63,213 bases of DNA from Acidobacteriota bacterium (lineage in GTDB: Bacteria > Acidobacteriota > Terriglobia > Terriglobales > SCQP01), in the NCBI GenBank assembly GCA_027459505.1, contig DAIDIE010000030.1, forward strand, positions 1 through 63,213. Reading direction: 5' to 3'. Positions 9,103 to 17,970 of the stretch are shown here, one piece after another. Under the pieces are notes generated by a model, which was not told the origin of the DNA, made no database searches, and worked only from the letters and a program-made list of their open reading frames with translations. Position 1 is the first letter of the stretch; the number at the start of each line of letters is the position of its first letter. The position numbers and the translations under genes are program-made.

Positions 9103-10611
9103 CTACTCTCCCATGCCCAGCGCGGTGCGCAGTTGAGCGATGTCTTTGCGAGCCTCTTGCCGGGTACCGCCGGCCGGAGCCAGATCCAAATACAGCCCCT
9201 TGCGGGTCAGGATGTGGAAAGCGCCAATCTTACGCCCTTCCGCGTGGTTGAACCCGATCCCCAGGATGTCGCTGGCCGGAATCACTTGCGGCGCCTCGCC
9301 ACCGCCCGGAGTGAACACCAGCGCGCCCTTGCTGACCGACAGCAAGGCGTGACAGAAGCGCTGGAAATAGGCCGCGTCGCCCGCTTGATAGTGGTCGTGA
9401 ATCACGCGGATGACCGGGACGGCGGCGCCGCGCGTGACCGGTCCCTGACTGTAACCGGATGTTGCTGCGTTGGATGTCGCCCCGTAGGATGTCGCGCCGT
9501 AGGGCCCCGCCGGCGGGTAGTTCGGCGCGGGTCCGTAGCCGCTTTGGGGAGGAGGCTGTTGCCCATAGCCTGGCATCGGCTGGTAGCCGCCCTGCGGCGC
9601 GCTGTAGCCAGGCGAACCTGCCGGCGCCGGCGGATAGCCGCCATTCTGCTGATACTGCGCCGCCTGCTGCGGGTAACCACCTTGCTGTGGGTAGCCACCT
9701 TGCTGTGGGTAACCACCTTGCTGCTGCGGATAGCCACCTTGTTGCTGCGGGTAACCGCCTTGCTGCGGATTTTGCTGTTGCGGGTAGCCACCCTGTTGCG
9801 GCGCCTGCTGATACCCCTGGTTGGGATCCTGCGGATATCCCCCCTGCTGCGGCGTCTGCGGATAACCGCCCTGCTGTTGCGGGTACTGGGGCTGCTGCTG
9901 GTAGCCCTGCTGATTGGGGTCCTGTTGGTACCCACCCTGCTGCGATCCCTGCTGTTCGCCTTGTTGGGGATAGCCCTGCTGCCCGCTTTGCCCGTAACCC
10001 GGCTGCTGCTGGTACCCTTGCTGACTGCCTTGTCCGTAGCCCTGTTGCTGGTAGCCGCCCTGCTGTCCGTAGCCCTGCTGTCCGTACGCCGGCTGCTGCT
10101 GTTGCTGATAGCCCTGCTGCATCTGTTGCTGCTGCATGCGCATCTGCTGATACGCCGAGGCGGCAGCCGCGGCCACGGCGAGAAACTTTGCCAACTTGCT
10201 GCCGGCGCCACGCGTGGTGACTTTGGACTTGGTCAACACGGCCGTGCGCTGCGGCAGCCTGGGATCAAGCGCCAGCGCGAGGCTGCGATAGCGCGCCGCC
10301 CGCGCCGCCTCCGACTGCCGCGCCGCCAGTTCGCCCATGACTTGGTAATAGGCGGCCCGCAACAGCGGCTGATTGGGATAGAACTCCAGCAGCTTGCGAT
10401 AAGCTCGCAGGGCGCTGGCGTCGTTACCCGCGTCGATCGCGGTTTGCGCCTGCTGGCGCAGCCGCTGAATTTGTGCGGTGGGGACCGGAACGCTGGGGAC
10501 CGGATTGGCCGCCACCATCTTCCGGGGAGCCGTGGCGGTTGCGCTCTCCGCCGGTGCTGAAACCACACTGGCGGCCAGAACCGTAGCCAACAAGATGATT
10601 CCCGATTTCAT
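9103..10611 (-). CDS. Secreted Gln/Gly/Tyr/Pro-rich low-complexity protein
   Basis: The function is unknown. A signal peptide (residues 1-24, ending APAESA) leads to a helical, TPR-like segment (about 45-125, with [15 protein letters not shown]). A Gln/Gly/Tyr/Pro-rich tract follows (about 160-385), built from units such as GYPQQGG and QQGYGQ. The last 100 residues are ordinary protein, with [20 protein letters not shown] and [10 protein letters not shown]-like strands, and could form a small PH-like domain. The repeat composition resembles prion-like or adhesive sequences. The gene lies downstream of the CHAT-domain gene on the same strand, separated by 246 bp of structured repeat DNA. A long open frame on the opposite strand is a shadow of the repeat. 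Confidence 0.8.
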   Translation of the reverse strand: MKSGIILLATVLAASVVSAPAESATATAPRKMVAANPVPSVPVPTAQIQRLRQQAQTAIDAGNDASALRAYRKLLEFYPNQPLLRAAYYQVMGELAARQSEAARAARYRSLALALDPRLPQRTAVLTKSKVTTRGAGSKLAKFLAVAAAAASAYQQMRMQQQQMQQGYQQQQQPAYGQQGYGQQGGYQQQGYGQGSQQGYQQQPGYGQSGQQGYPQQGEQQGSQQGGYQQDPNQQGYQQQPQYPQQQGGYPQTPQQGGYPQDPNQGYQQAPQQGGYPQQQNPQQGGYPQQQGGYPQQQGGYPQQGGYPQQGGYPQQAAQYQQNGGYPPAPAGSPGYSAPQGGYQPMPGYGQQPPPQSGYGPAPNYPPAGPYGATSYGATSNAATSGYSQGPVTRGAAVPVIRVIHDHYQAGDAAYFQRFCHALLSVSKGALVFTPGGGEAPQVIPASDILGIGFNHAEGRKIGAFHILTRKGLYLDLAPAGGTRQEARKDIAQLRTALGMGE

Positions 10612-10644
10612 GATGCGATCTCCTCAGAAGACAAACTCGAACGA

Positions 10645-10860
10645 AACCAGCCAGGGCCGAGTCGAACTGCTTTCGAGTTCGAAATCGCAGTCCGAAGTGA
10701 CAGCAAAGCTTCGGGGTTGCCGTTTAGGTGCCGCTCCTCTGGCGACGCCCGAGTTCGTCTCCAAGCGAGCAGTTGGGACGGAGAGGAGTGCGGCTTTCTC
10801 AACAGGAAAAGCCGCATACCGCCAGGTCTCAGAAGCGCCGTGCGTGGCGAACTCGGGCTA
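10645..10860. repeat. Dispersed structured repeat element, copy A
   Basis: Bases 10645-10746 match, with few changes, the reverse complement of 16114-16213; both contain CCAGGGCCGAGTCGAACTGC and GGGGTTGCCGTT. Copy A is longer. An 11-bp perfect inverted repeat, GCCCGAGTTCG at 10749 and CGAACTCGGGC ending at 10858, encloses an inner hairpin (GCGGCTTT ... AAAGCCGC). Read on the minus strand it would lie in the leader of the Gln-rich gene, but copy B sits in the opposite orientation relative to its neighbours. A mobile repeat or small RNA is therefore more likely than a fixed riboswitch. Confidence 0.7.
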
Positions 10861-13800
10861 GTAAAGCCCGCCCACCATCCGTGAGCTTCGGCCGGAGTCA
10901 GCATCTGCCGGCGCCAACCCGCGCATGGGACTCGCTCCGGAAGCTTCCAGATTCAAGTGACTCGCGCCCGCTGGTCCAGGCTGTAAGTTCGCCAGCCAGT
11001 GTTGCGCTTCCCTCTGGCCCGTGCCCGTCACAATGAAGGGCGCCCAGAAAAACGGTTGCGGGTAGCGCCGCCGTGTCGCCAACTCCGCCGCGCGCAGCGC
11101 TTGGCCTGGACCGCGTCCGTCACGCAGCCCCGCATAAAAGTGTCGCATAAGATAGGAAGTCGATTCATCACTCACCTCCCACAGACTGGAAACAACCGTA
11201 TCCGCGCCGGCGGCCAAAAAGGCGCGTGTCAGGCTGCTCACTTCACTGCCCGGCTGCACCCGCCCCAAACCAGTCTGGCAGGCGCTCAGCACCACCAGCC
11301 GGCTGCGTACGCGCATGTCGAGTAATTCATAGAGCGAGAAGCGATCTGGCTGACCGGCGGCGGGCGCGGTGATCAGCGCGGAAAACAGCGGCGCCTGCTC
11401 GTCCAGCTTTCCGTGCGTGGCGAAATGCACCGCCGCGTCCGTCAGCAGCGCTTGCCGCAGCCGGGCATAGGTAAAATGCGAACCCTCCGCCTCCTGCGCG
11501 CGCGGAAAGAGTTGGTGAATGCCCGCTGCCTCGCGCAACGTTCCCGGCAGCGCCGGGTAGCCGCCGACGCGCACCTGGCCCAGCGCGCCGATAAACAGCT
11601 CCCCGTCCGTCCGCCGCCGCGAAGCATCATGGTGAAGCACCGCCACGACCGCTGCGGAGGGCAACTCGTTGACCGGCCCGCGTTCCAGCAGCGGCTCGCC
11701 CTGCGCATCCGGCAAGGCCGCGAAGGGGACGTAGTTCATCACCCCGGCGGGCACGATCAAAATGGGCCGGCCTCGTCCGTCAGGCGCCCGGGGGGGAAGA
11801 TCGCCAACCAGTGGCCACAGCAACGCCTGGGAAAGTTCCCGTAGCGCGGCCTGCTGTTCCTGGGGCGCAACTCCGGCGCTGGCCAGCTTCTCGTGCAGGC
11901 GCAGAATCCGGCTGCGCAGACGTTTGGGATCGGCCTTCCATGAGCGCAAGCGGAAGCCGTTGCGCCGGATTTCAAAAACCGCCACGCCACGCGGCAGCAT
12001 GGCGTATTCCAGCAACAGGCCGTGGGAGGGCAACGCGCGCTGAACCGCGGCCAGCCGCGGTGAACTCAAATGGGCCAGGGCTAGGCGGGGATCGCGCAGT
12101 TGGGCCAACTGCCGCTCCTGCCGCAGCTTGTCCTGCAGGGTATGCAGTTGAGACTGGAGTTGGCCGGCATCAGCCCCGCTGAGGCGCAGCAGAGCCGGCT
12201 GCCCGAGTTCGACCTGCAGTCCCGCAATGCGCCGCTCAATGGCTTGCGCTGCGGGAGTCTCGCCGAAATGTCCCAGGCGTCCGCCTTCCAGTTGTTCCAC
12301 AAAGGCACGCGCCTGATTGCGCTCCCATACCCGCCAGGCTCCGCGCGGCTGGCTCCGGGCCAACAATCCGGTGAGATGGCGATAAAGCCGTTGTGCCCGC
12401 TGTTCGCTCTGCAACGAGCGCCGCAGGTCACCGGCGGCCAGGTGGCTGCGAATGCCTTCCAGTGTCGCCTCCGCCGCTTGATAGCCGCGAATGGCGCCGG
12501 CGGATTGCCCGGCCGCCTCGGCCAAACGGCCGCGCAAATACTGCACCTGCCACAGCAGCGTCGCATTGCGCAGCGCGCGCGCTTCCCGCGCAGCGGCGCT
12601 GAGCTGCGCGGCGCAGGAATTGCGAGCCTGCGGCAGCTTCTGACCGCCCGCCAGCAAGAGGTAGCGCGCGTAGGCCAGCCGCGATTCCACCACCAGAGTG
12701 GAGTCCTTCTCCCGGCCGGCACGGCTGATCGCCACTTCGTAGTCGGAGGAAACTTGCGTGGCGGAATCGCCACTGGCGCTCTCCGCCCGCGCCAACGCCA
12801 GGTAGATTTCGGCAATCGACGTCGCGCCCACCGGATGGGTTTGCAGTCTGGCCAGCAGAGCGCGCAGTTCATCGCGCGCATCTTCCGGGTCGTCGTCAAT
12901 GACGTCCGCGTTGGCCTTGCCCATGCGGCTCTCCACCACATAGGAGGCAAGCTGCTGTCCGGCAAAGGCGCCGGGCGCCTGCGCCACCTCGCGCGTGACC
13001 TTGTTAAAAGCTTCGCGCGCCCGCTCCGGCGCCCGCAGACGCAGGTAGGCGTCTCCCAGCAGGTTCAGAACCGTGGCCCGCAGCGTGAGCTGCCCAATGC
13101 GAGCTCCGTTTCCGGTGGGCAACGGACGGCTCAGCTGCAGTTGCCGGATCTGCTTCAGCAGATCCACATCGCGCTGCGCATTGCCCAAGGCGCGCTCATC
13201 CGCCGACTGCGTCATAAGGGCGTCGATTTGGGCGTCGATATTGCCCGAGCGCCGCGCCTGCGCCAACTGGCGCGCATCCTCGCGCAGCAACGTGGCGTAA
13301 TTCCCCGCCATGCGCTCCCGCAACCGGATCGCTGCCTGGGCAAAGCTGCCCAGCGGCAGGGGCATTGACGGAAAGTCTCGGGATATTTCCCGGGCCAACT
13401 TCAGCGCCGCTCCATAGGGCAGCGTCTGCTCACTCGCCAGCACGCATTGCAGCAACTGACCGGCAACCTCCCACTGTAGAAACGACTTCCGCGCGGCGGG
13501 GGAGGCGCCTGTCCACGCCTGTCGCAGAGTACGCTCGGCACTCTCGTATTGCTCCTGAGCCAGTTCCAGCCGCGACTGCAGCAGCAGCGCTCTTCCCTTC
13601 CCGGAGGCGTCTGAAGCGGCGCGCAGGTAGCCGCGGACCTCAGTTCCGGCTGCGGCGTACTGCCGCAGGTCCAGCCGCGCCTGCAACAAATCACCGCGCT
13701 CCATCCAGCGCACCTGTAAAGGGAGCTTCGGGTTGGCCAGAATGCCCTGCAGTTCGGGAATTGCCGCGGCGGGCTGGTGAGTGAGCAACAAATCATGAGC

Positions 13801-14283
13801 AAGGCCCATGTGGTACGCGGTCAGGTGATGGGGTGGAGGCGCAAGCTGCGCCCAATGAAGCGCCTCGCGCTCGGCCGCCAGCGCCTTCTGGCCGTCACCC
13901 TCGTGAAGCTGATAAAAGGTGCTTTGCAGGGTGGCGTACTTGGCGGCGTCCTGGTAATCGCCACGCTCCCGCATCAGTTCAATCAGCGCCCGGTAAACGC
14001 GGTGCAACTCCTGCCATTGCGACGCTCCGGCGGTCATGGCCTGATCGGGTTGCGTGAGCGCCAGAAGCAGTTTGGCGGGATGGCGGTTGCGCCAGGCATT
14101 GAATATGGCCGCATCCGCGGGTGTGCCGTGCAATTGCGCCAGCAGCGCGCGCGCGGCGGCAAGGTCAATCGGCTGGGGGGGCCGTACAGAGGCAGTCACT
14201 GGTGGAGCGGAAGCCTGGGGCAAGCTGGCCGCGCTTGCGGTCAGAGCTAGCAGCAACAGAACGAAGGATGGTCGCAGCTTCAC
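10858..14283 (-). CDS. Secreted TPR/CHAT-domain (caspase-like) protein, 1141 aa
   Basis: Large exported protein with a C-terminal CHAT peptidase domain. I chose the GTG at 14283 because it begins a clean signal peptide (KLRPSFVLLLLALTASA); the open frame continues to 14793 but those residues are not protein-like. A long helical Ala/Leu/Arg-rich region with TPR character fills about residues 80-750. The CHAT domain occupies the last ~300 residues: AVHFATHG carries the catalytic His and VLSACQTGLG the catalytic Cys, followed by the family pattern FLAAGADTVVSSLWEVSD and a final FWAPFIVTG. Cytosolic CHAT proteins include separase-like and Craspase-type proteases; here export points to an envelope or extracellular role. 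The Gln-rich secreted protein gene lies next downstream. Confidence 0.88.
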   Translation of the reverse strand: MKLRPSFVLLLLALTASAASLPQASAPPVTASVRPPQPIDLAAARALLAQLHGTPADAAIFNAWRNRHPAKLLLALTQPDQAMTAGASQWQELHRVYRALIELMRERGDYQDAAKYATLQSTFYQLHEGDGQKALAAEREALHWAQLAPPPHHLTAYHMGLAHDLLLTHQPAAAIPELQGILANPKLPLQVRWMERGDLLQARLDLRQYAAAGTEVRGYLRAASDASGKGRALLLQSRLELAQEQYESAERTLRQAWTGASPAARKSFLQWEVAGQLLQCVLASEQTLPYGAALKLAREISRDFPSMPLPLGSFAQAAIRLRERMAGNYATLLREDARQLAQARRSGNIDAQIDALMTQSADERALGNAQRDVDLLKQIRQLQLSRPLPTGNGARIGQLTLRATVLNLLGDAYLRLRAPERAREAFNKVTREVAQAPGAFAGQQLASYVVESRMGKANADVIDDDPEDARDELRALLARLQTHPVGATSIAEIYLALARAESASGDSATQVSSDYEVAISRAGREKDSTLVVESRLAYARYLLLAGGQKLPQARNSCAAQLSAAAREARALRNATLLWQVQYLRGRLAEAAGQSAGAIRGYQAAEATLEGIRSHLAAGDLRRSLQSEQRAQRLYRHLTGLLARSQPRGAWRVWERNQARAFVEQLEGGRLGHFGETPAAQAIERRIAGLQVELGQPALLRLSGADAGQLQSQLHTLQDKLRQERQLAQLRDPRLALAHLSSPRLAAVQRALPSHGLLLEYAMLPRGVAVFEIRRNGFRLRSWKADPKRLRSRILRLHEKLASAGVAPQEQQAALRELSQALLWPLVGDLPPRAPDGRGRPILIVPAGVMNYVPFAALPDAQGEPLLERGPVNELPSAAVVAVLHHDASRRRTDGELFIGALGQVRVGGYPALPGTLREAAGIHQLFPRAQEAEGSHFTYARLRQALLTDAAVHFATHGKLDEQAPLFSALITAPAAGQPDRFSLYELLDMRVRSRLVVLSACQTGLGRVQPGSEVSSLTRAFLAAGADTVVSSLWEVSDESTSYLMRHFYAGLRDGRGPGQALRAAELATRRRYPQPFFWAPFIVTGTGQREAQHWLANLQPGPAGASHLNLEASGASPMRGLAPADADSGRSSRMVGGLY

Positions 14284-14682
14284 GCTTGTGTCCAATGACT
14301 TCCGAGGAACGGATCGTAATCCGGCGACCGTTCTCCCCACACGGCAGGGTCGAAAACTTTGCAATTTGCCAGATTCCGCGTCATCTAAGAATATCGGCTG
14401 CCAGCTGAAAAACATGATGCTCGCGCATCGCCAGGGGCAGACGATCCCTTTGCCCCAACAGCACTGCATCGCGTTATTGGCACTCGCGCGCCAGGTTGCT
14501 AGCGAATGACCTGGATTTTGAGCCCGATTTATCCAACCGGCTCCAGGCGACATCGGCAGTCCAGAGCACAGCATTTCGGGAAAGGGCCAGAGGCAAGCAG
14601 GCCCGATCCCCAAGCGACAGTCCCAAGCGGCGTGTTTGCAGAACAAGGTCGCCACTGCCTTTGAACTGCTATAAAGGGAGGT
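14284..14682. other. Divergent promoter region
   Basis: This separates the CHAT gene (minus) from the metallophosphoesterase gene (plus). TGC followed by TATAAA at 14667-14675 forms an extended -10 whose hexamer ends 7 nt before the ATG at 14683, predicting an essentially leaderless mRNA even though GGGAGG also lies in that spacer. Nothing else is recognised. Confidence 0.5.
14667..14682 (+). promoter_or_regulatory. Extended -10 promoter placed for a leaderless transcript
   Basis: TGCTATAAA gives a TGn extension plus a near-consensus -10. The usual 6-7 nt to the start site brings transcription to within a base of the ATG at 14683. The GGGAGG lies only 1 nt from the ATG, too close to act as a normal ribosome binding site. 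Confidence 0.5.
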
Positions 14683-15405
14683 ATGTTCTTTGGGGCGATC
14701 TCCGACGTTCACGGAAATGTCTGGGCGCTGGAGGCGGTACTGAACGCGCTCAGCCGCCGGGGGGTCAAGCAGGTGATCAACCTGGGCGACCATCTCTACG
14801 GGCCGCTCGAACCAGTTGCCACTTTCGGTTTGCTACGCGACTGCTTAGACCCTTGCCTCAGTGGGAACTGCGATCGTTTGCTCCTTGAGACCACCCGGAC
14901 CTCGGAAGCGGGCACGCTGGCGCGCAACCGCGCCGAGATCACTGAGGAACAGCGGCAATGGCTGGGAGACATGCCCTCTACGCTGCTGTGGCATGGCGTC
15001 CGCTTGTGTCACGGCACCCCAGGCCATGACGACGTTTACCTGCTTGAGGATTCGCTGGGAAGAGACTGCAACGATAACGAGTTGGCTGATCGCCTTGGGC
15101 AACACACCGAGTCTCTGGTACTATGCGGCCACAGCCACATCCCGAAAGTAAGGCAGTTGAGGACCGGGGCGCTGGTCGTCAACGTGGGAAGTGTAGGACT
15201 GCAAGCGTATACCGAAGACAGCCCAAGCAGCTACGCCATGCAGTCCGGCAGCCCTCAGGCGCGTTGTTTTGTCTTTGAAAACGTGAGCGGGGAGTGGCAG
15301 TTCGAGCAGCTCTATGTACCTTACGACACCGAAGCCGCAGCCAACTGCGCCTTGAAAAACGGCCGGGCCGACTGGGCCGAATGGCTGCGGACCGGGAGGG
15401 CATGA
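14683..15405 (+). CDS. Calcineurin-like metallophosphoesterase (YfcE/DevT-like)
   Basis: A cytoplasmic di-metal phosphoesterase of 240 aa. All family metal motifs are visible: GAISDVHGN (Asp and His), NLGDHLYGP (Asp), GNCDRL (Asn/Asp), CHGTPG, and CGHSHIPK near the end. The ordering and size match YfcE/YvnB-type enzymes that hydrolyse phosphodiesters or phosphomonoesters; the substrate cannot be read from sequence. It is probably transcribed alone from an extended -10 promoter directly before the ATG. Confidence 0.9.
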   Translation: MFFGAISDVHGNVWALEAVLNALSRRGVKQVINLGDHLYGPLEPVATFGLLRDCLDPCLSGNCDRLLLETTRTSEAGTLARNRAEITEEQRQWLGDMPSTLLWHGVRLCHGTPGHDDVYLLEDSLGRDCNDNELADRLGQHTESLVLCGHSHIPKVRQLRTGALVVNVGSVGLQAYTEDSPSSYAMQSGSPQARCFVFENVSGEWQFEQLYVPYDTEAAANCALKNGRADWAEWLRTGRA

Positions 15406-15429
15406 GCCCAGCCACCAGCCAAGTCAGCA

Positions 15430-16008
15430 TTAAGATTCCAGGTGATCGCCCAACTCTTCCGGATCCTCGCCGTGCACCATGCGCCGAAACCGTTCCTCGA
15501 CCGGCCCCTGCTCGGCGCCGCTAAATACCAGTGGCTGACGTTTCCGGAACCGCGGATCGAAGCCTTCCTGCCAGGGTAAGCGGTTCCGCAGATCCGGGTA
15601 GACGCATTGCAAGGCGGGAAAATTCCTTTTGCCGTAGAACCAGTGGTCGTACCCCATCAGGTCCTTAACCCACGGCGGCGACACCTCACGGAATTCGCAC
15701 TCCACGCCTTCCAGCAGTTCAAAACCGCGCTCTTTCGAGGTGAACACGTGCCCGGCGCTCATTCTGCGAGCGCACTCATTCAAGACCCACTGGGCGGTCT
15801 CCAACTGTAAGCCAATGACGACGATCTCCGGATTGCCAAAGCTTTCGTGGAGCCCCACCGGGTAGTTCCACATCGGGCTGCCGTCACCGTGGACGATGTG
15901 GCAGCCGAACTTCGCCACATCAGCAACAAGCTTGCGGTCAGAATTGGAAAAGCCGCTCTGCTCGTTTTGCAAAAAACGAAAGCGTTCGCTGGGAGGCCGG
16001 CGGGGCAT
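15430..16008 (-). CDS. DUF4262-family protein
   Basis: A protein of 192 aa resembling the DUF4262 family: VADVAKFGCHIVHGDG, then WNYPVGLHESFGNPEIVVIGL, and a middle segment ECEFREVSPPWVKDLMGY. The family is widespread and of unknown function. There is no signal peptide or membrane segment. It converges with the metallophosphoesterase gene with 24 bp between stop codons. Upstream lies copy B of the dispersed repeat. Confidence 0.8.
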   Translation of the reverse strand: MPRRPPSERFRFLQNEQSGFSNSDRKLVADVAKFGCHIVHGDGSPMWNYPVGLHESFGNPEIVVIGLQLETAQWVLNECARRMSAGHVFTSKERGFELLEGVECEFREVSPPWVKDLMGYDHWFYGKRNFPALQCVYPDLRNRLPWQEGFDPRFRKRQPLVFSGAEQGPVEERFRRMVHGEDPEELGDHLES

Positions 16009-16113
16009 GGACCTGAGGGTAGCATGCGCGCGGCCGGGGCGGCAGGGCCGCTTTTATTCCACCCGCTTCGGTGTCCGGCCGAACCTCACGGCGTTGGCCG
16101 CGCTTTACTAGTC

Positions 16114-16213
16114 GCCATCGGTGCGGGACCTAACGGCAACCCCGGACCTTAGCTACGACTTCGGCCTGCGATTTCGAACTCCAAAGCAGTTCGACTCGGC
16201 CCTGGCTCGTAAG
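16114..16213 (-). repeat. Dispersed structured repeat element, copy B
   Basis: Its reverse complement aligns with 10645-10746. The central part can fold as CGAACT, a 7-nt loop and AGTTCG in both copies, and the only loop difference leaves the stem intact. TAGTAAAGC follows the matching block in both places, but copy A carries about 100 extra bases before it. It lies between galT and the DUF4262 gene. Confidence 0.7.
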
Positions 16214-16236
16214 GCTGGCAGGCGCTCTTTGTGGAA

Positions 16237-16277
16237 CAAGCCACAGCGGCTACCCCGAAAAGGGCCGCTGTGGCTTG
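16237..16277 (-). terminator. Terminator-like hairpin after galT
   Basis: A perfect 14-bp stem (CAAGCCACAGCGGC with its complement) around a 13-nt loop lies 28 bp past the galT stop. Only a weak T-rich tail follows on the minus strand. Confidence 0.6.
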
Positions 16278-16304
16278 ACGCATGGCGGTTTGATTGGCTA
16301 ATTC

Positions 16305-17324
16305 CTAGGCGTGCACCGGATTGGCAACCTCGGCTTCACGCAGGAATTTGGCGGCCTCTTCCGGAGGCGTGGGATTGATATAGAATCCGCTGCCCCATTC
16401 GAAACCGGCCACCTTGGTCAGGCGCGGCATGTACTCGATGTGCCAGTGGTAATAGTCGCTGCTGGGCTCCTGCAGGGGAGCGCTTTGCAAAACCAGATTG
16501 AAGGCTGGGTTTTCCAAAACCTGATCCGTCTTGGTCAACAGCAGTTTGAGCGCCTTGGCCAGGTTCTCGAAAGCATGGGTTGGCGAGTTTTCGAAAACCG
16601 ATTCGTGCTCGCGGGGCAAAATCCAGGTCTCGAACGGGAACCGCGGCGCGTAGGGGGAGAGCGTCACGAAATCCTCGTTTTCCGCGATGACGCGGGTGCC
16701 CGATTCCAGCTCCTGCCGGATCACGTCGCAATAGATGCAACGCTCCTTGTACTCGTAGTACTGGCGCGCTCCGTTGAGCTGCTCCAGAATCTCTTTCGGA
16801 ACGATGGGCAAAGCGATGAGCTGCGAGTGGGTATGTTCCAGCGAAGCGCCCGCGGCGCGCCCATGATTTTTGAACACCAGCACGTAGCGGAAGCGGCGGT
16901 CCTTTTTCAGATCGAGCATGCGATCGCGGAAGGCCCACAACACATCCTCGATGCCCTTCTCCGAAAGGTCAGCCAAATTCTTGTTGTGCTCCGGCGTCTC
17001 CACGATCACCTCGTGCGCGCCGATACCGTTCATTTTGTCGAACAGGCCTTCGCCCTGCCGGTCCAGACGGCCTTCAATACCCAGGGCGGGAAATTTGTTG
17101 GGCACAACGCGCACGGTCCAGCCGGAAGTGTTGGGATCGCCTCCGTTGGCGCGGTAGGCCAGAATCTCCGGCGGCGTCTTGGCTTCATTGCCGTAGCAGA
17201 AGGGGCAAAAGCCGTTGCCTTTGATTTCCACTTCTTCCCGGGAAAAATCGCTCGGGCGCTTGCCGCGCTCGGTCGAGATGATCACCCACCGCCCCGTAAT
17301 GGGGTCTTTTCTTAGTTCAGGCAC
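16305..17324 (-). CDS. galT: Galactose-1-phosphate uridylyltransferase
   Basis: Leloir-pathway enzyme that exchanges UMP between UDP-glucose and galactose-1-phosphate. It opens with PELRKDPITGRWVIIS, the typical N-terminus. Zinc-binding pairs are FCPFC and CIYC. The active-site HxHxQ is LEHTHSQLIALP (nucleophile the second His), and a second HIT-like half holds WHIEYMPR near residue 290. At 339 aa it is full length for the GalT type 1 family. The start is GTG at 17324 with GAGGAAAC upstream. It lies 17 bp after the YraN-type gene and is probably co-transcribed with it. No other galactose genes are in the window. Confidence 0.95.
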   Translation of the reverse strand: MPELRKDPITGRWVIISTERGKRPSDFSREEVEIKGNGFCPFCYGNEAKTPPEILAYRANGGDPNTSGWTVRVVPNKFPALGIEGRLDRQGEGLFDKMNGIGAHEVIVETPEHNKNLADLSEKGIEDVLWAFRDRMLDLKKDRRFRYVLVFKNHGRAAGASLEHTHSQLIALPIVPKEILEQLNGARQYYEYKERCIYCDVIRQELESGTRVIAENEDFVTLSPYAPRFPFETWILPREHESVFENSPTHAFENLAKALKLLLTKTDQVLENPAFNLVLQSAPLQEPSSDYYHWHIEYMPRLTKVAGFEWGSGFYINPTPPEEAAKFLREAEVANPVHA

Positions 17325-17341
17325 AGGTTTCCTCGAATTCC

Positions 17342-17878
17342 TTAATTCCGATGCGGGCGCTCGCGCACCCGGAACGCGTCGCGGTAGAGCACCAGCTCCG
17401 GCGTTGGGCCGGCATAGACCGCCACCACATCAAAACGAAACGGCCCCCGGTAGCGGCGGCGCCGCATATACGCCCGGGCCATACGTATGAGATGCAGTTG
17501 CTTGTCCAGAGTGACTGCCGCTTCCGCCGAGGATTCCTCCGCAACTTGGCGGGTTTTCACCTCGATGAAGATCAGTTGCTGGTCCTGCCATGCGATCAGA
17601 TCCAGCTCACCGTGAATACCCGGCGAGCGGAAATTCCGCGAAACGATTGTATAACCACGCTCCCGCAGAAACCAGTAGGCGAGTTCCTCCCCCTGACGCC
17701 CTAAGGCATGTTCAGCCGGCAGGCGAGGGCTTCTCCCCAGCCGCAGAGCACAGCGATCAAGAAAAATTAAGCAGCGGGCAAACCAGGGCGGGCGCGCCGG
17801 GGCGATGTCCACCTGAACGCCCCGCCGCAGCGAACTTCTGTGCCGAAATGGGCGGTGAAAGCGCGCTACGAAGCCCAT
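17342..17878 (-). CDS. YraN/UPF0102-family endonuclease-like protein
   Basis: Predicted nuclease-fold protein of the UPF0102 family, whose cellular role is poorly known. The core is LGRQGEELAYWFLRERGY, SRNFRSPGIHGELDLIAW, and IFIEVKTR: the Glu, Asp and ExK catalytic pattern of PD-(D/E)xK enzymes. I use the ATG at 17878. The N-terminal ~65 residues before LGRQG are longer and more basic than in most members, so a later start is possible. It sits upstream of galT with 17 bp between, suggesting one transcript. Confidence 0.88.
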   Translation of the reverse strand: MGFVARFHRPFRHRSSLRRGVQVDIAPARPPWFARCLIFLDRCALRLGRSPRLPAEHALGRQGEELAYWFLRERGYTIVSRNFRSPGIHGELDLIAWQDQQLIFIEVKTRQVAEESSAEAAVTLDKQLHLIRMARAYMRRRRYRGPFRFDVVAVYAGPTPELVLYRDAFRVRERPHRN

Positions 17879-17970
17879 GGGGGCCACTCTAGCGGGTGGT
17901 TGCGATAAACGCCATCCCACAGCCGGGTGGGGGCGGCACGCGTCAACGCACCCAAGGCTTCCTGTCAGCT

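Noticed and set aside
9133-10560. 475-codon Leu/Arg-rich open frame on the plus strand opposite the Gln-rich gene
   Set aside because: It is the complement of a low-complexity repeat coding strand; the minus-strand product has a signal peptide and a conserved C-terminus, the plus-strand one has neither.
10612-10857. Known riboswitch before the Gln-rich gene
   Set aside because: The fold does not match any riboswitch core I know (TPP, cobalamin, glycine, c-di-GMP, fluoride), and the second copy lies in the opposite orientation to its neighbours.
14284-14793. N-terminal extension of the CHAT protein
   Set aside because: A signal peptide begins at the GTG at 14283; the upstream part is not protein-like and fills a divergent promoter region.
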